Source: Lamellibrachia columna (taxonomy: Eukaryota > Annelida > Polychaeta > Sabellida > Siboglinidae). Taken from it: a stretch of 64,000 bases of DNA. The first letter of the stretch is position 1. Each line of letters opens with the position of its first letter. The notes under the pieces are model-generated. The model did no database searches. It had not been told where the DNA came from and worked only from the letters and a program-made list of their open reading frames with translations. The stretch is taken from the NCBI GenBank assembly GCA_963662155.1, contig OY759270.1, positions 55,588,874-55,652,873 on the forward strand, given 5' to 3'. Positions 48,001 to 55,945 of this stretch are shown piece by piece. Both the position numbers and the translations under genes were made by a program.

Positions 48001-50513
48001 AGGACACCACCCAACCCAGTTAACCAGAGAGGACATCACCCAACCCAGTTAACCAGAGAGGACACCACCCAACCCAGTTAACCAGAGAGGACATCACCCA
48101 ACCCAGTTAACCAGAGAGGACATCACCCAACCCAGTTAACCAGAGAGGACATCACCCAACCCAGTTAACCAGAGAGGACTCCACCCAACCCAGTTAACCA
48201 GAGAGGACACCACCCAACCCAGTTAACCAGAGAGGACATCACCCAACCCAGTTAACCAGAGAGGACTCCACCCAACCCAGTTAACCAGGGAGGACATCAC
48301 CCAACCCAGTTAACCAGAGAGGACTCCACCCAACCCAGTTAACCAGAGAGGATACCACCCAACCCAGATAATCAGAGAGGACTCCACCCAACCCAGTTCA
48401 CCAAAGAGGACACCACCCAACCCAGTTAACCAGAGAGGACTCCACCCAACCCAGTTCACCCAAGAGGACACCACCCAACCCAGTTAACGAGAGAGGACAC
48501 CACCCAACCCAGTTAACCAGAGAGGACTCCACCCAACCCAGTTAACCAGAGAGGACTCCACCCAACCCAGTTAACCAGAGAGGACACCACCCAACCCAGT
48601 TAACCAGAGAGGACTCCACCCAACCCAGCAACAGACTTGGGATCAATTACCTTGTAATTGGAATTGAAACACCAATTCCAATTCTGGAATCGGCGTTATG
48701 TTTTTAAAAGTAATTGTAATTGATAAAAATGTAATTGGTATTTTGAATAACTTTTCAATTACATTATGTAACTTTTTAACTCAAATTATTCAATAATATA
48801 TAAATAATTATATATAATAAATATAATCTTGCATATATCATATTTGTTTGTCACTGTGTACCATAATATGCAGATATTAAATAAAGCTGCTGCTAGGTGT
48901 TGTGTTTGGTGTTGAGTACGTCTATGGTAGCTCACTTCGTGTACTTTTATTTCGATATGGAACTCATAATTGGAATTGGTATTTTGGAATTGGATATTTT
49001 GTGGTAGAATTGGAATTGGTATGTGTAATTGGTGTGTAATTGTAACAGATATAATGTGATACCCAGGTGTGCCGAGCATTGGCCCGGACTCACCTGTGAG
49101 CCGTGCATGTTTTCTCCGTTGTTAACCATGGACAAACTTCCCATCTTCTTATGTTTGATGCGAGGCTTTATCTCAGCCTCAAAGAAGCGGGCCTGGTCAC
49201 CATACATCTTCCTAAAACACCGTAAACTTCACCATTATCAGCCTATATGGACTGGAAGAAGGACGTTCCTCCCACACCTTGTTGTCTGCAACATTTGCAT
49301 TGTCTTTTTGTTAGAATTTTTTCATCTAGATTATTAAGTTTTTGGCAATGTGGAGTGAAAAAAGTGGCCAACATGTCTCGACCGACAGTCTGACATTCTA
49401 CCAACATGTTGTCTCGACTGACAGTCTGACATTCTACCAACATGTTGTCTCGACTGACAGTCTGACATTCTACCAACATGTTGTCTCGACTGACAGTCTG
49501 ACATTCTACCAACATGTTGTCTCGACTGACAGTCTGACATTCTACCAACATGTTGTCTCGACTGACAGTCTGACATTCTACCAACATGTTGTCTCGACTG
49601 ACAGTCTGACATTCTACCAACATGTTGTCTCGACCGACAGTCTGACATTCTACCAATATGTAGTCTCGACTGACAGTCTGACATTCTACCAATGTGCTCT
49701 TTATGAACAAATTACACATCTATACTGCTGATATTTTATCATAACTTGTAAAATAAACCATTGCCAGTCCACAGAAGCTACTGTATAATGAATGCAGTAT
49801 TTCACTTACGAGAACATGGACTCTCCCCCTCTTCCTGATCCTGTGGGATCGCCGGTTTGAGCTACTAAATTTCTCTGTTAAAGACAGAATAATGAAGTTT
49901 GCAGAAACACCCACACACAATAAAACAGGCTATGCTCCTCGAAATCAGCTATGAAAGTCTTAGAGTGCCGAATCTCCTGACCATATTTTGTATGAACATA
50001 ATACTCCTACACATGCACAGAGTTAATGCAATTACCTTTACTCTTCCAGTTGTTAATTCATAACGCTTGCATTCATTTATTGTCATTAATTGTATAGAGG
50101 CTAATGTGCAAGCATTTATAATTCACACATGGATCCAACCGCTGCAAACATTTGCTGGGCTCATTGACCTATATGCAAATTTCTCATAAACATGTACACT
50201 GCTATTTATTCTTTATATGATGACTTATTTCAAACACCCCTGTCTATGGCAGCAGTGGTACATGAACTATTTGTACTTAGGCTGTACATGAACTATTTGT
50301 ACTTAGGCTGTACATGAACTATTTGTACTTAGGCTGTACATAAACTATTTAGCACTGTCATTACCAAAAAATAATATCATGTTAGTAATTGTGGCAAGGT
50401 GTCAACGGCAGGGCTGGGATCAATTCACCCCAACCCTGGTCTTACCTGTACAGAGTGGAATAAACAGAAATTGTAGTATTTGATCTTGCACAGTTTCAAG
50501 AAGTTCTGGCTGC
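26724..50513 (-). CDS. PPIL4: Peptidyl-prolyl cis-trans isomerase-like 4 (cyclophilin-RRM protein), 12 exons, first exon missing
   Basis: Exons joined from 50513 down to 26724 give about 471 residues, against roughly 490 for vertebrate PPIL4. The order is a cyclophilin-type domain ([44 protein letters not shown]), the linker [14 protein letters not shown] with [13 protein letters not shown], a single RRM (RNP2-like LFVCKL, RNP1-like LQYAFIEF, then [19 protein letters not shown]), a WKGKGKG linker and an Arg/Ser/Asp-rich tail. PPIL4 is known as a nuclear protein linked to the spliceosome. Family PPIL4 lacks the catalytic Arg of cyclophilin A, and here the same site is also not Arg (FHSVQRN), so weak or no isomerase activity is likely. 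Every splice phase is consistent. The first exon (about 24 residues with the start codon) was not found and probably lies beyond the window. Confidence 0.95.
27462..27663. mobile_element. Foldback/MITE-like element with 61-bp terminal inverted repeats
   Basis: Bases 27462-27522 and the reverse complement of 27603-27663 agree at most positions (both begin ACTATTT.CTGTTTCTTTAT). The short centre is itself partly inverted (GCATGCCCG and CGGGCTTG), so the 202 bp could fold into one long hairpin. No open frame is present and I could not define a clear target duplication. Confidence 0.8.
27663..27778 (+). mobile_element. Dispersed repeat, copy B
   Basis: Matches 23742-23860 in the same orientation, including GCAGAAGTATGATCACCCAA. 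It abuts the foldback element directly. A (TA)n run follows at about 27,776-27,797. Confidence 0.7.
27800..29370. other. PPIL4 intron, no gene seen
   Basis: Bases 28,560-28,700 and 28,980-29,110 hold a degenerate, GC-richer repeat around CGCTCTTC and CTGCAGA. Bases 28,855-28,985 resemble 55,360-55,620 around TTTTCTTATAATCA and TTAACATGG, suggesting another dispersed element. A G run occurs at 27,950. Confidence 0.45.
29375..31079 (+). mobile_element. CR1-like LINE, 5'-truncated copy 1 in a PPIL4 intron
   Basis: Carries the reverse-transcriptase half of ORF2: [20 protein letters not shown] (fingers), [40 protein letters not shown], then FADDTILF (the FADD catalytic box), and the C-terminal region to [10 protein letters not shown]. 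Two single nonsense changes (TAG at about 30,071 in place of Trp, TAG at about 30,335) break an otherwise intact frame. The 3' end carries a short tandem AAATCTTGTT tail, as CR1 elements do instead of poly(A). It is antisense to PPIL4 and very close in sequence to copy 2 at 57,992-62,310. Confidence 0.92.
31150..31595. repeat. 430-bp duplicated block, copy A
   Basis: Shares long near-identical runs with 35430-35935 (for example GGTCAATGCTGATCATGGGC and TGCTTGAACAAGCATTAACT). It is not tandem; both copies lie in the same PPIL4 intron in the same orientation. Confidence 0.85.
31842..32641. repeat. 23-bp G-rich minisatellite, about 35 copies
   Basis: GTAGGGTGGGTTGTGGTGGC plus ACT repeats with rare changes. 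The plus strand has regularly spaced runs of two to three G. Long minus frames (up to 287 codons, [24 protein letters not shown]) are read-through. Confidence 0.97.
32642..32890. other. Unassigned intron sequence
   Basis: No repeat or domain recognised. Confidence 0.4.
32890..33757 (+). mobile_element. Decayed LINE, reverse-transcriptase half (RTE/endonuclease-RT type)
   Basis: Four consecutive frames on the plus strand read [13 protein letters not shown] (catalytic FADD), [88 protein letters not shown] and ADRASWRR. This is the C-terminal half of a widespread endonuclease-reverse transcriptase element. Stops at about 33,224 and 33,470 and a shift near 33,230 show it is dead. A short GGTGAGGTGAGG run and AT-rich tail follow. 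The clade is not settled from sequence alone. Confidence 0.85.
33760..34335. other. Intron sequence with CATTTGCA-rich low complexity
   Basis: AAAACATTTGCATGTGACC-like words recur at about 33,890-34,040 and again at about 31,590-31,650. No gene seen. Confidence 0.5.
34341..34705. repeat. 71-bp tandem repeat, 5 copies
   Basis: AACATCCACGTAGATGGTAG recurs every 71 bp. It passes into a shorter unit GAATGGAAGGGTGACATCCAC at 34,706-34,980. Confidence 0.93.
34706..34985. repeat. 21-bp minisatellite interrupted by a LINE end
   Basis: Units of GAATGGAAGGGTGACATCC occur on both sides of the inserted LINE fragment at about 34,753-34,905, so the array is older than the insertion. Confidence 0.85.
34753..34905 (-). 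mobile_element. CR1-like LINE 3' fragment, copy 3
   Basis: Matches the last 150 bp of copies 1 and 2 (CCATTGGCTTAT, CCTCCTGAGATATGTGTCAA) and ends in the same AACAAGATT tandem tail. It is severely 5'-truncated, as is common for LINE insertions. Confidence 0.88.
34986..35429. other. AT-rich PPIL4 intron sequence
   Basis: Contains a short (TA)n tract at about 35,337-35,354; otherwise nothing recognised. Confidence 0.5.
35430..35935. repeat. 430-bp duplicated block, copy B
   Basis: Second copy of the block at 31150-31595, with small indels and an extra 60 bp near 35,860. Bases 35,936-36,140 are unassigned. Confidence 0.85.
36145..36735. repeat. 27-bp minisatellite, about 22 copies
   Basis: GATGGAAGGATGTGGTCTGT followed by ACTGTAA. 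The period of nine codons keeps a plus frame of repeated MEGCGLYCK open for 196 codons, but it lies antisense in a PPIL4 intron without codon-bias or splice support. Confidence 0.96.
36835..36931 (-). CDS. PPIL4: PPIL4 exon 12, start of the charged tail
   Basis: Completes Asp, then [20 protein letters not shown] and [12 protein letters not shown], phase 0 at the end. Y-x-L-x-x-D-E resembles the family's YDLILDE. Acceptor ACCAG, donor GTACAT. Confidence 0.88.
37035..37119. repeat. 13-bp repeat, 6 copies
   Basis: AATCATGATCAAG repeats head to tail. It contains the palindrome TGATCA. Confidence 0.93.
37186..37432. repeat. TG-rich microsatellite/minisatellite
   Basis: Runs of TGTGTG are broken by GCATGCCTG and GCGTGCCCG. 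It lies within 50 bases of PPIL4 exon 11 on the intron side. Confidence 0.93.
37482..37557 (-). CDS. PPIL4: PPIL4 exon 11, linker after RRM
   Basis: Completes Gly, then [24 protein letters not shown] and two bases of Asp. Homology is weaker here; the exon is supported by TTTCCAG acceptor, GTATCC donor, perfect phase on both sides and matching length and KQ..T..Y context. Confidence 0.8.
37558..38037. other. Short PPIL4 intron, no further feature
   Basis: AT-rich intron between exons 10 and 11; no repeat or coding signal. Confidence 0.6.
38038..38149 (-). CDS. PPIL4: PPIL4 exon 10, end of RRM
   Basis: [20 protein letters not shown], then [17 protein letters not shown] plus one base of Gly. 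It is very close to the conserved family sequence. The acceptor CTTGCAG is directly abutted by the 41-bp minisatellite; donor GTGACG. Confidence 0.97.
38151..40036. repeat. 41-bp (and 35-bp) minisatellite filling a PPIL4 intron
   Basis: Unit ACAAGCACAAGCAATCAAAT followed by ACCAAGTGTGGATTCTTCCAC. The left two thirds are 41 bp; from about 39,420 most units lack six bases (35 bp). Three plus frames stay open for up to 686 codons purely because of the repeat. The array starts right at the splice acceptor of exon 10. Confidence 0.97.
40037..40230. repeat. 74-bp tandem repeat, 2.5 copies
   Basis: Unit around CTCACCCCTTTATAAAGGGA and ATAACAGCTGGGGC. It lies between the 41-bp array and the donor of PPIL4 exon 9. 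Confidence 0.9.
40260..40326 (-). CDS. PPIL4: PPIL4 exon 9, RRM with RNP1
   Basis: Completes Ser, then [20 protein letters not shown] and EK. QYAFIEF is the RNP1-like strand. Donor GTGAGT. The 74-bp and 41-bp repeats start about 30 bases after the donor. Confidence 0.96.
40327..40668. other. PPIL4 intron, no feature
   Basis: AT-rich, no repeat or coding signal. Confidence 0.6.
40669..40793 (-). CDS. PPIL4: PPIL4 exon 8, first half of the RRM
   Basis: [20 protein letters not shown], then [20 protein letters not shown] and K plus two bases of Ser. LFVCKL is the RNP2-like strand. Acceptor TTTCAG, donor GTCAGT. Confidence 0.96.
40800..41102. other. PPIL4 intron with AAAGTACAAAC repeats near the donor
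   Basis: Five loose copies of CAAAAGTACAAA lie at 41,030-41,095, directly after the donor of exon 7. Confidence 0.6.
41103..41219 (-). CDS. PPIL4: PPIL4 exon 7, acidic helical linker
   Basis: Exactly 39 codons, [20 protein letters not shown] to NAQILEM, phase 0 at both ends. Donor GTGAGT, acceptor TTCCAG. The Glu-rich helix before the RRM is typical of the family. Confidence 0.95.
41266..41465. repeat. About 34-bp tandem repeat, 6 copies
   Basis: TTGTAACTGATTACAGGGAA plus ATGCTGCAT, imperfect. Confidence 0.88.
41466..42640. other. PPIL4 intron, AT-rich, with a small GAGCCGTTACGCTATAC repeat
   Basis: About four 18-bp copies lie at 41,860-41,935. The rest is unassigned; short frames without domains. 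Confidence 0.5.
42645..44412. repeat. 71-bp minisatellite with a 142-bp dimer period
   Basis: Each unit runs through TGTAGTCCACACACTAATGC and TTCATAGCCCACACAAGTAC. Frames starting at 42965, 43107, 43249, 43391 and 43533 are 142 bp apart, showing a two-unit higher-order repeat. Confidence 0.95.
44413..44727. other. PPIL4 intron, no feature
   Basis: T-rich unique sequence before exon 6. Confidence 0.55.
44728..44830 (-). CDS. PPIL4: PPIL4 exon 6, linker
   Basis: Completes the Arg codon, then [20 protein letters not shown] and [25 protein letters not shown] is diagnostic of PPIL4. Donor GTGACT, acceptor TTGTAG. Confidence 0.96.
44986..45200. repeat. 17-bp A-rich minisatellite, about 13 copies
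   Basis: ACATTAAAACAAAAGAA repeats with an early AAATT variant. Confidence 0.95.
45297..45439 (-). CDS. PPIL4: PPIL4 exon 5, end of cyclophilin domain
   Basis: [20 protein letters not shown] and onward to [11 protein letters not shown] plus two bases of an Arg codon. The acceptor is TTTGTAG, the donor GTTTGT (weak at +3 to +5 but in phase). Confidence 0.94.
45560..46352. repeat. 44-bp minisatellite, about 18 copies
   Basis: GATGAGTTGTGTACCCAGTC then TACATGATGACCCTGGAAGG CCTA; C/T and AGGACG/ATGATG variants alternate. Confidence 0.96.
46488..48630. repeat. 29-bp satellite array, about 74 copies
   Basis: CCAGAGAGGACACCACCCAA then CCCAGTTAA; third-position variants CACC/CTCC/CATC are mixed. 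It occupies most of the intron between PPIL4 exons 4 and 5. Confidence 0.97.
48640..49090. repeat. Degenerate AATTGGAATTGGTATT-rich intron sequence
   Basis: Two patches, 48,645-48,780 and 48,955-49,045, rich in GTAATTGGAATTG; an AT-rich unique part lies between them. Confidence 0.65.
49094..49211 (-). CDS. PPIL4: PPIL4 exon 4, cyclophilin domain core
   Basis: One base plus 39 codons: [20 protein letters not shown], then [19 protein letters not shown]. This contains the family hallmark SMVNNG. The acceptor is TTTTAG, the donor GTGAGT. Confidence 0.95.
49371..49695. repeat. 36-bp minisatellite, 9 copies
   Basis: GTTGTCTCGACTGACAGTCT then GACATTCTACCAACAT; the twelve-codon period leaves frames open on both strands. 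Confidence 0.96.
49810..49874 (-). CDS. PPIL4: PPIL4 exon 3, cyclophilin domain
   Basis: [21 protein letters not shown] and the first two bases of a Ser codon. The acceptor AACAG at 49875 is chosen over two nearer AGs because it keeps the family spacing between HSVQ and QTGDP; the donor is GTAAGT. Confidence 0.93.
49875..50445. other. PPIL4 intron, with a 26-bp repeat
   Basis: GGCTGTACATGAACTATTTG repeats about 3.5 times at 50,255-50,350. Otherwise no feature. Confidence 0.6.
50446..50513 (-). CDS. PPIL4: PPIL4 exon 2 (first one visible), cyclophilin domain
   Basis: Two bases plus 22 codons reading [20 protein letters not shown] and VQ. The acceptor is TTTTGCAG and the donor GTAAGA. The split codon at its start needs one base from the missing first exon. 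Confidence 0.93.
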
Positions 50514-51480
50514 CTGCAAAACACATAAAAACAAGGTGCTAATCAGCTAGTATTTAAAACTAGTACCAACAACTCACAAATAAATAGAATTTTTATTTTA
50601 TTTTACATAAATGTAGCTGATTTAATTAACAACATTTAATTAACATCAAATTGATTTAATTAACATCAAAAACATGAACAAAATGTGAATAATAAAATTG
50701 TGACTGGCATTAGTGATAAACATAGCCTCCAGCCAGGGCCATGAATGTTAACCCAAACATTAATGATAAACGTAGCCTCCAGCCAGGGCCACGAATGTTA
50801 ACCCAAACATTAATGATAAACGTAGCCTCCAGCCAGGGCCACGAATGGTAACCCAAAAACTTAAAGTGAAACAGAACTCATTGTTATGTACAACTAAAAT
50901 CAAGATTATCACACTAGTGAATGTGTTTTAAAACTGTTTTAAAACTGAGATATTCTCGTCATTTCTCTGGTTAACCGAGGGCTGACATGTTAACCAGTGC
51001 GACAAATAAATGCATGCCCAGTTCTATGAAATCATGTAACCTAGTCTACCATTATTAGGAATAGGTATATACAAACATATTTTCATTTGGTGAGCTAGTA
51101 TTGCCAGAGTACTGCACCTGCGATGTAGGGTTATGTGGCTCGTGTGTGTTCAACAAGGTTTTCCTAGTAAACCACTGGTGTGATATTCGTAATTGTAGTT
51201 GCAAATGGTGCACAGACCCACTTGGTATGATGATTTAGGCGTCACATGTGACCTAAATCTTTGGCTCGACCCAGTTTTGGTGTTCTCGCTAGATTGTCTG
51301 GACTAACGGATATTGGTACCATGAGATACCAGGATAATAAGACGTGGGATCTCGGAGCATGACCCACCTGAGTGTGGACACGCTCTGCCGTTGTCACTAA
51401 CCCATGTTATGGATAGGAGATTGGCACTACCAAGTGGATCTTTTGCACACAGAAATGCCATGACTACACAACAACATGCC
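50514..51480. other. PPIL4 first-intron side, with a 50-bp triplicate
   Basis: Three copies of a unit containing TAGCCTCCAGCCAGGGCCAC lie at 50,710-50,860. I searched both the conserved N-terminal peptide pattern and donor sites for exon 1 and found none. Confidence 0.55.
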
Positions 51481-51481
51481 G

Positions 51482-53222
51482 GATCGGTCAGGGCCAGGAT
51501 CAACAACAACCATGCCCTCCACTAGTACGCTCCAGGGTGATAAATGTACCACTGGAGTAAGATCGGTCAGGGCCCGGATCAACAACAACCGTGCCCTCCA
51601 CTAGTACGCTCCAGGGTGATAAATGTACCACTGGAGTAAGATCGGTCAGGGCCCGGATCAACAACAACCGCGCCCTCCACTAGTACGCTCCAGGGTGATA
51701 AATGTACCACTGGAGTAAGATCGGTCAGGGCCCGGATCAACAACAACCGCGCCCTCCCCTAGTACGCTCCAGGGTGATAAATGTACCACTGGAGTAAGAT
51801 CGGTCAGGGCCCGGATCAACAACAACCGCGCCCTCCCCTAGTACGCTCCAGGGTGATAAATGTACCACTGGAGTAAGATCGGTCAGGGCCCGGATCAACA
51901 ACAACCGTGCCCTCTCCTAGTACGCTCCAGGGTGATAAATGTACCACTGGAGTAAGATCGGTCAGGGCCCGGATCAACAACAACCGTGCCCTCCACTAGT
52001 ACGCTCCAGGGTGATAAATGTACCACTGGAGTAAGATCGGTCAGGGCCCGGATCAACAACAACCGTGCCCTCTCCTAGTACGCTCCAGGGTGATAAATGT
52101 ACCACTGGAGTAAGATCGGTCAGGGCCCGGATCAACAACAACCGTGCCCTCCACTAGTACGCTCCAGGGTGATAAATGTACCACTGGAGTAAGATCGGTC
52201 AGGGCCCGGATCAACAACAACCGTGCCCTCCACTAGTACGCTCCAGGGTGATAAATGTACCACTGGAGTAAGATCGGTCAGGGCCCGGATCAACAACAAC
52301 CGCGCCCTCCCCTAGTACGCTCCAGGGTGATAAATGTACCACTGGAGTAAGATCGGTCAGGGCCCGGATCAACAACAACCGCGCCCTCCCCTAGTACGCT
52401 CCAGGGTGATAAATGTACCACTGGAGTAAGATCGGTCAGGGCCCGGATCAACAACAACCGTGCCCTCCACTAGTACGCTCCAGGGTGATAAATGTACCAC
52501 TGGAGTAAGATCGGTCAGGGCCCGGATCAACAACAACCGCGCCCTCCCCTAGTACGCTCCAGGGTGATAAATGTACCACTGGAGTAAGATCGGTCAGGGC
52601 CCGGATCAACAACAACCGTGCCCTCCACTAGTACGCTCCAGGGTGGTAAATGTACCACTGGAGTAAGATCGGTCAGGGCCCGGATCAACAACAACCGTGC
52701 CCTCCACTAGTACGCTCCAGGGTGATAAATGTACCACTGGAGTAAGATCGGTCAGGGCCCGGATCAACAACAACCGTGCCCTCCACTAGTACGCTCCAGG
52801 GTGATAAATGTACCACTGGAGTAAGATCGGTCAGGGCCCGGATCAACAACAACCGTGCCCTCCACTAGTACGCTCCAGGGTGATAAATGTACCACTGGAG
52901 TAAGATCGGTCAGGGCCCGGATCAACAACAACCGTGCCCTCCACTAGTACGCTCCAGGGTGATAAATGTACCACTGGAGTAAGATCGGTCAGGGCCCGGA
53001 TCAACAACAACCGTGCCCTCCACTAGTACGCTCCAGGGTGATAAATGTACCACTGGAGTAAGATCGGTCAGGGCCCGGATCAACAACAACCGTGCCCTCC
53101 ACTAGTACGCTCCAGGGTGGTAAATGTACCACTGGAGTAAGATCGGTCAGGGCCCGGATCAACAACAACCGTGCCCTCCACTAGTACGCTCCAGGGTGAT
53201 AAATGTACCACTGGAGTAAGAT
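51482..53222. repeat. 79-bp tandem array, 22 copies
   Basis: GATCGGTCAGGGCCCGGATC recurs at 51561, 51640 and on every 79 bp. Variants are limited (CGTGCC/CGCGCC, CCACTAG/CCCCTAG). The last unit runs without a gap into the LINE endonuclease segment at 53,222. Confidence 0.97.
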
Positions 53223-54240
53223 CAAGAGCAGACATCAGGCGACATGCAAAGAAAACCACCATAGCCTAGGGACGTTGAATGTCCACACCCTATATGTATG
53301 CGAAAAAGTAAAAGAACTAACTCATGAACTATCCAGACATCAGGCGACATGCAAAGAAAACCACCATAGGGACGTTGAATGTCCACACCCTATATGTATG
53401 CGAAAAAGTAAAAGAACTAACTCATGAACTATCCAGATATCGGTAGGATATTCTAGGACTGGCTGAAGTTGTACACCAGTTTCCAGCAAACTAATTTCCA
53501 TACGAATCTCCACTAAACCTCAAAACATCAACATTATCCAAGTATATGCTCCAACATCAGACGACGATGTAATTGAAGCCTTCTAAGAGCTGGAGAAAGA
53601 TCCAAGGAAAGACTTCCTCATCGTGCAAGGAGACTGGAATGCAAAAATCAACCCAGATGCATATGAACAATGGGCTAGAACCATAGGCCACTTTGACACA
53701 GGAGAAACCAATGATAGAGGCCTACGTCTTCTGGAATTCACAAGTATTCATAAACTCACTTTGGCAAACACATTTCACCCACACAAACTCTATCAGGGAG
53801 ACCGACATGGCACTCGCCTAATGGAAAAATACACAATCAGATTGACTATATACTCACTCCAAGACATTTCAAATGCAGCATCAGCATCAGCAAGGTAAAC
53901 ACCAGAACATTCCCAGGGGCTGACATCAGCAAGGTAAACACCAGAACATTCCCAGGGGCTGACATCAGCAAGGTAAACACCAGAACATTCCCAGGGGCTG
54001 ACATCAGCAAGGTAAACACCAGAACATTCCCAGGGGCTGACATCAGCAAGGTAAACACCAGAACATTCCCAGGGGCTGACATCAGCAAGGTAAACACCAG
54101 AACATTCCCAGGGGCTGACATAGGCAGCGACCATGACATGGTTCTGGCATCATTGAAACTCAAACTGAAGAAGATACATCACCAGAAAAGCCCACACAGT
54201 CGATTTGACATGGAGAAACTGAAGCGGGCGGTCATTTATG
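53222..54240 (+). mobile_element. RTE-like LINE endonuclease remnant with internal tandem expansions
   Basis: Reads GTLNVHTLYVCEKVKELTHE (start of an APE-type endonuclease), then ILGLAEV, VQGDWNAKINPDAYEQWART, GETNDRGLRLLEFTSIHKLT and, after a shift, SKVNTRTFPGAD and GSDHDMVLASLKLKLKKI. These match the endonuclease half of RTE/BovB-type elements (GDWNAK, GxxNDRG, GSDHxMV motifs). The segment 53,230-53,334 is duplicated in tandem at 53,335-53,437. A 39-bp repeat sits inside the frame at 53,886-54,119. Stops and shifts make it dead. Confidence 0.85.
53886..54119. repeat. 39-bp, 13-codon repeat inside the LINE endonuclease frame, 6 copies
   Basis: GACATCAGCAAGGTAAACAC then CAGAACATTCCCAGGGGCT, encoding DISKVNTRTFPGA in the endonuclease frame. 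The period is a multiple of three, so the LINE frame is kept into GSDHDMV. Confidence 0.93.
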
Positions 54241-54735
54241 TTCCTGAATGTGATGACCTTCAAGACTACTATACATGTCAATGGTGAGAAGACATTTAAA
54301 ATATACAGTGTCCATCAGGGGCCATGTGACAGTACACAGATGGATCAGTTGGAAGCAGTACAGGAAAGAGCAACCATGCAAGATGGTACCGCAGAGACGA
54401 GGAAAACCTGGACAGACGAGCTCTAGACATGCCCACATTCAGAGGCAGAAGGTTGCCAGGGGATATGATAACAGTATATAACATATTGCATGGAAGATAC
54501 CCACGAAGAAGTGTTACCGAAACTACGTAAGTCCATGGATGTAACTAGAGGTGCAGTAGACACTCATTGACATTGACGCTGTTTCGAGAACGAGGAGGGC
54601 GCAGCTGAGGAAAAACAGTTTCACAATGAGAGTGGCAGCAGTGTGGAACAGTTTGACTGAAAAAGTGGTGACGGCTCCAAATATTGACTGCTTTAAAAGA
54701 AGATTCAGATTGGACTAGTAATACTACTAATAGTA
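54240..54735 (+). mobile_element. Decayed LINE 3' end of a second family (CR1/Jockey-like)
   Basis: Shifted frames read DQLEAVQERAT, then further on TRRAQLRKNSFTMRVAAVWN and SLTEKVVTAPNIDCFKRRFR ending LD and a stop at about 54,716. R-x-x-x-x-WNSL and the VV-A-x-x-x-x-x-F-K ending are the usual C-terminus of CR1/Jockey-group ORF2. It is joined directly to the RTE-like piece, so one inserted next to or into the other. Confidence 0.7.
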
Positions 54736-55670
54736 TTGGAAGCATGACTACCCCATGGCCATAAAGATAGAGCCTGAAAGACGTAGAAAACTAATAGAAA
54801 TAGCGAAATAGCAGAACCTAAATTAAGAAAGTAGCTCGTCGCAGAGCCATAAAAAATGTAAAGGTTCTACAGGTATTCTACTGGTAAGGCATCGCTTGCT
54901 AAACCAGTATTTTAACATGTATTATCGCTCAAACGCAAACCATAGCTTACACCGTGGTCGTTCTTCTGTGTAGAGATCTACCGTTATATCGCCCAGAGAT
55001 GTTTCTAATATAACAGCCATTACTGAGAGAAGTTTTTTTTTATCAAACAATGAAACGTTTTGCAAAACTATTGTTGAACGAACGAACAACGTACGATACG
55101 ATCTAGATTAGATGCCACACTGTCCGACAGAGGGAGGGACCGGATCACCTCAAACTCCTCACCAGTGGCGCCACTCTCCATTTATTTCAGGCAAAAGCCC
55201 ATAATCATACGAATATAGCCTACGGGGATCACGCCTCAGTTACACTTCCTGGTGTGTTACAGACGAATCATATCATCTGACATAACTGCATTTGAGCCAG
55301 GCACATTGGCCAGTTTGCTGGTAGAACATGTTGGCAGTGTAACTGTGGATTTTTAGATGATTTCAATAGGCGGAAGGATTTTTTGGCAATTTTTTCGCCA
55401 CAATTCACGTGTGCGTAGTAATTCATGCAGAAATTAGTAAACATTGACGGGTGTGGCACGTTCAGGCATTTTAAAAGAGTTAGAAATATGTGATTTTGAC
55501 TAAATTCGACCAGCATGTCAGTGAGATGATGACAACGGCAGGTAAGAAGTTTCATCATTTATGATGGTTTCGTTTTCTTATAATCATGCAGAACATTAAC
55601 ATGGCCGCCAATGGGAAACGTAACAGGAGGCTGAACCCTAGGGGACATTATGGGGACATGACATATATTC
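54736..55670. other. Gene-free stretch
   Basis: Unique AT-rich sequence; bases 55,360-55,620 share words with 28,855-28,985 (possible dispersed element). No exon could be supported. Confidence 0.45.
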
Positions 55671-55674
55671 TCTT

Positions 55675-55945
55675 AATACGTACGTACATGATATTTATAC
55701 GTACGTACGTGATAGTTATGCGTACGTACTTGATAGTTATGCGTACGTAGTGATAGGTATATGTAGGTACGCGATAGTTATACGTACGTACGTGATAGTT
55801 ATGCGTACGTACGTATAGTTATATGTATACGTACGTACGCATGTGATAGTTAATATGTACGAACGTGCTAGTTAAACGTACGTACGTAATAGTTATAGGT
55901 ACGTATGTGATAGTTATAAGTAAGGACGTACGTACGTGAGTCATT
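55675..55945. repeat. Degenerate 20-bp repeat rich in the palindrome GTACGTAC
   Basis: About a dozen diverged copies of TACGTACGTGATAGTTAT. The dense palindromes could extrude as small hairpins. Confidence 0.85.

Noticed and set aside
55130..55185. Possible PPIL4 first exon (minus-strand ATG followed by a GTGAGG donor)
   Set aside because: The peptide (MESGAT) does not match the conserved PPIL4 start and would not supply the expected residues or phase.
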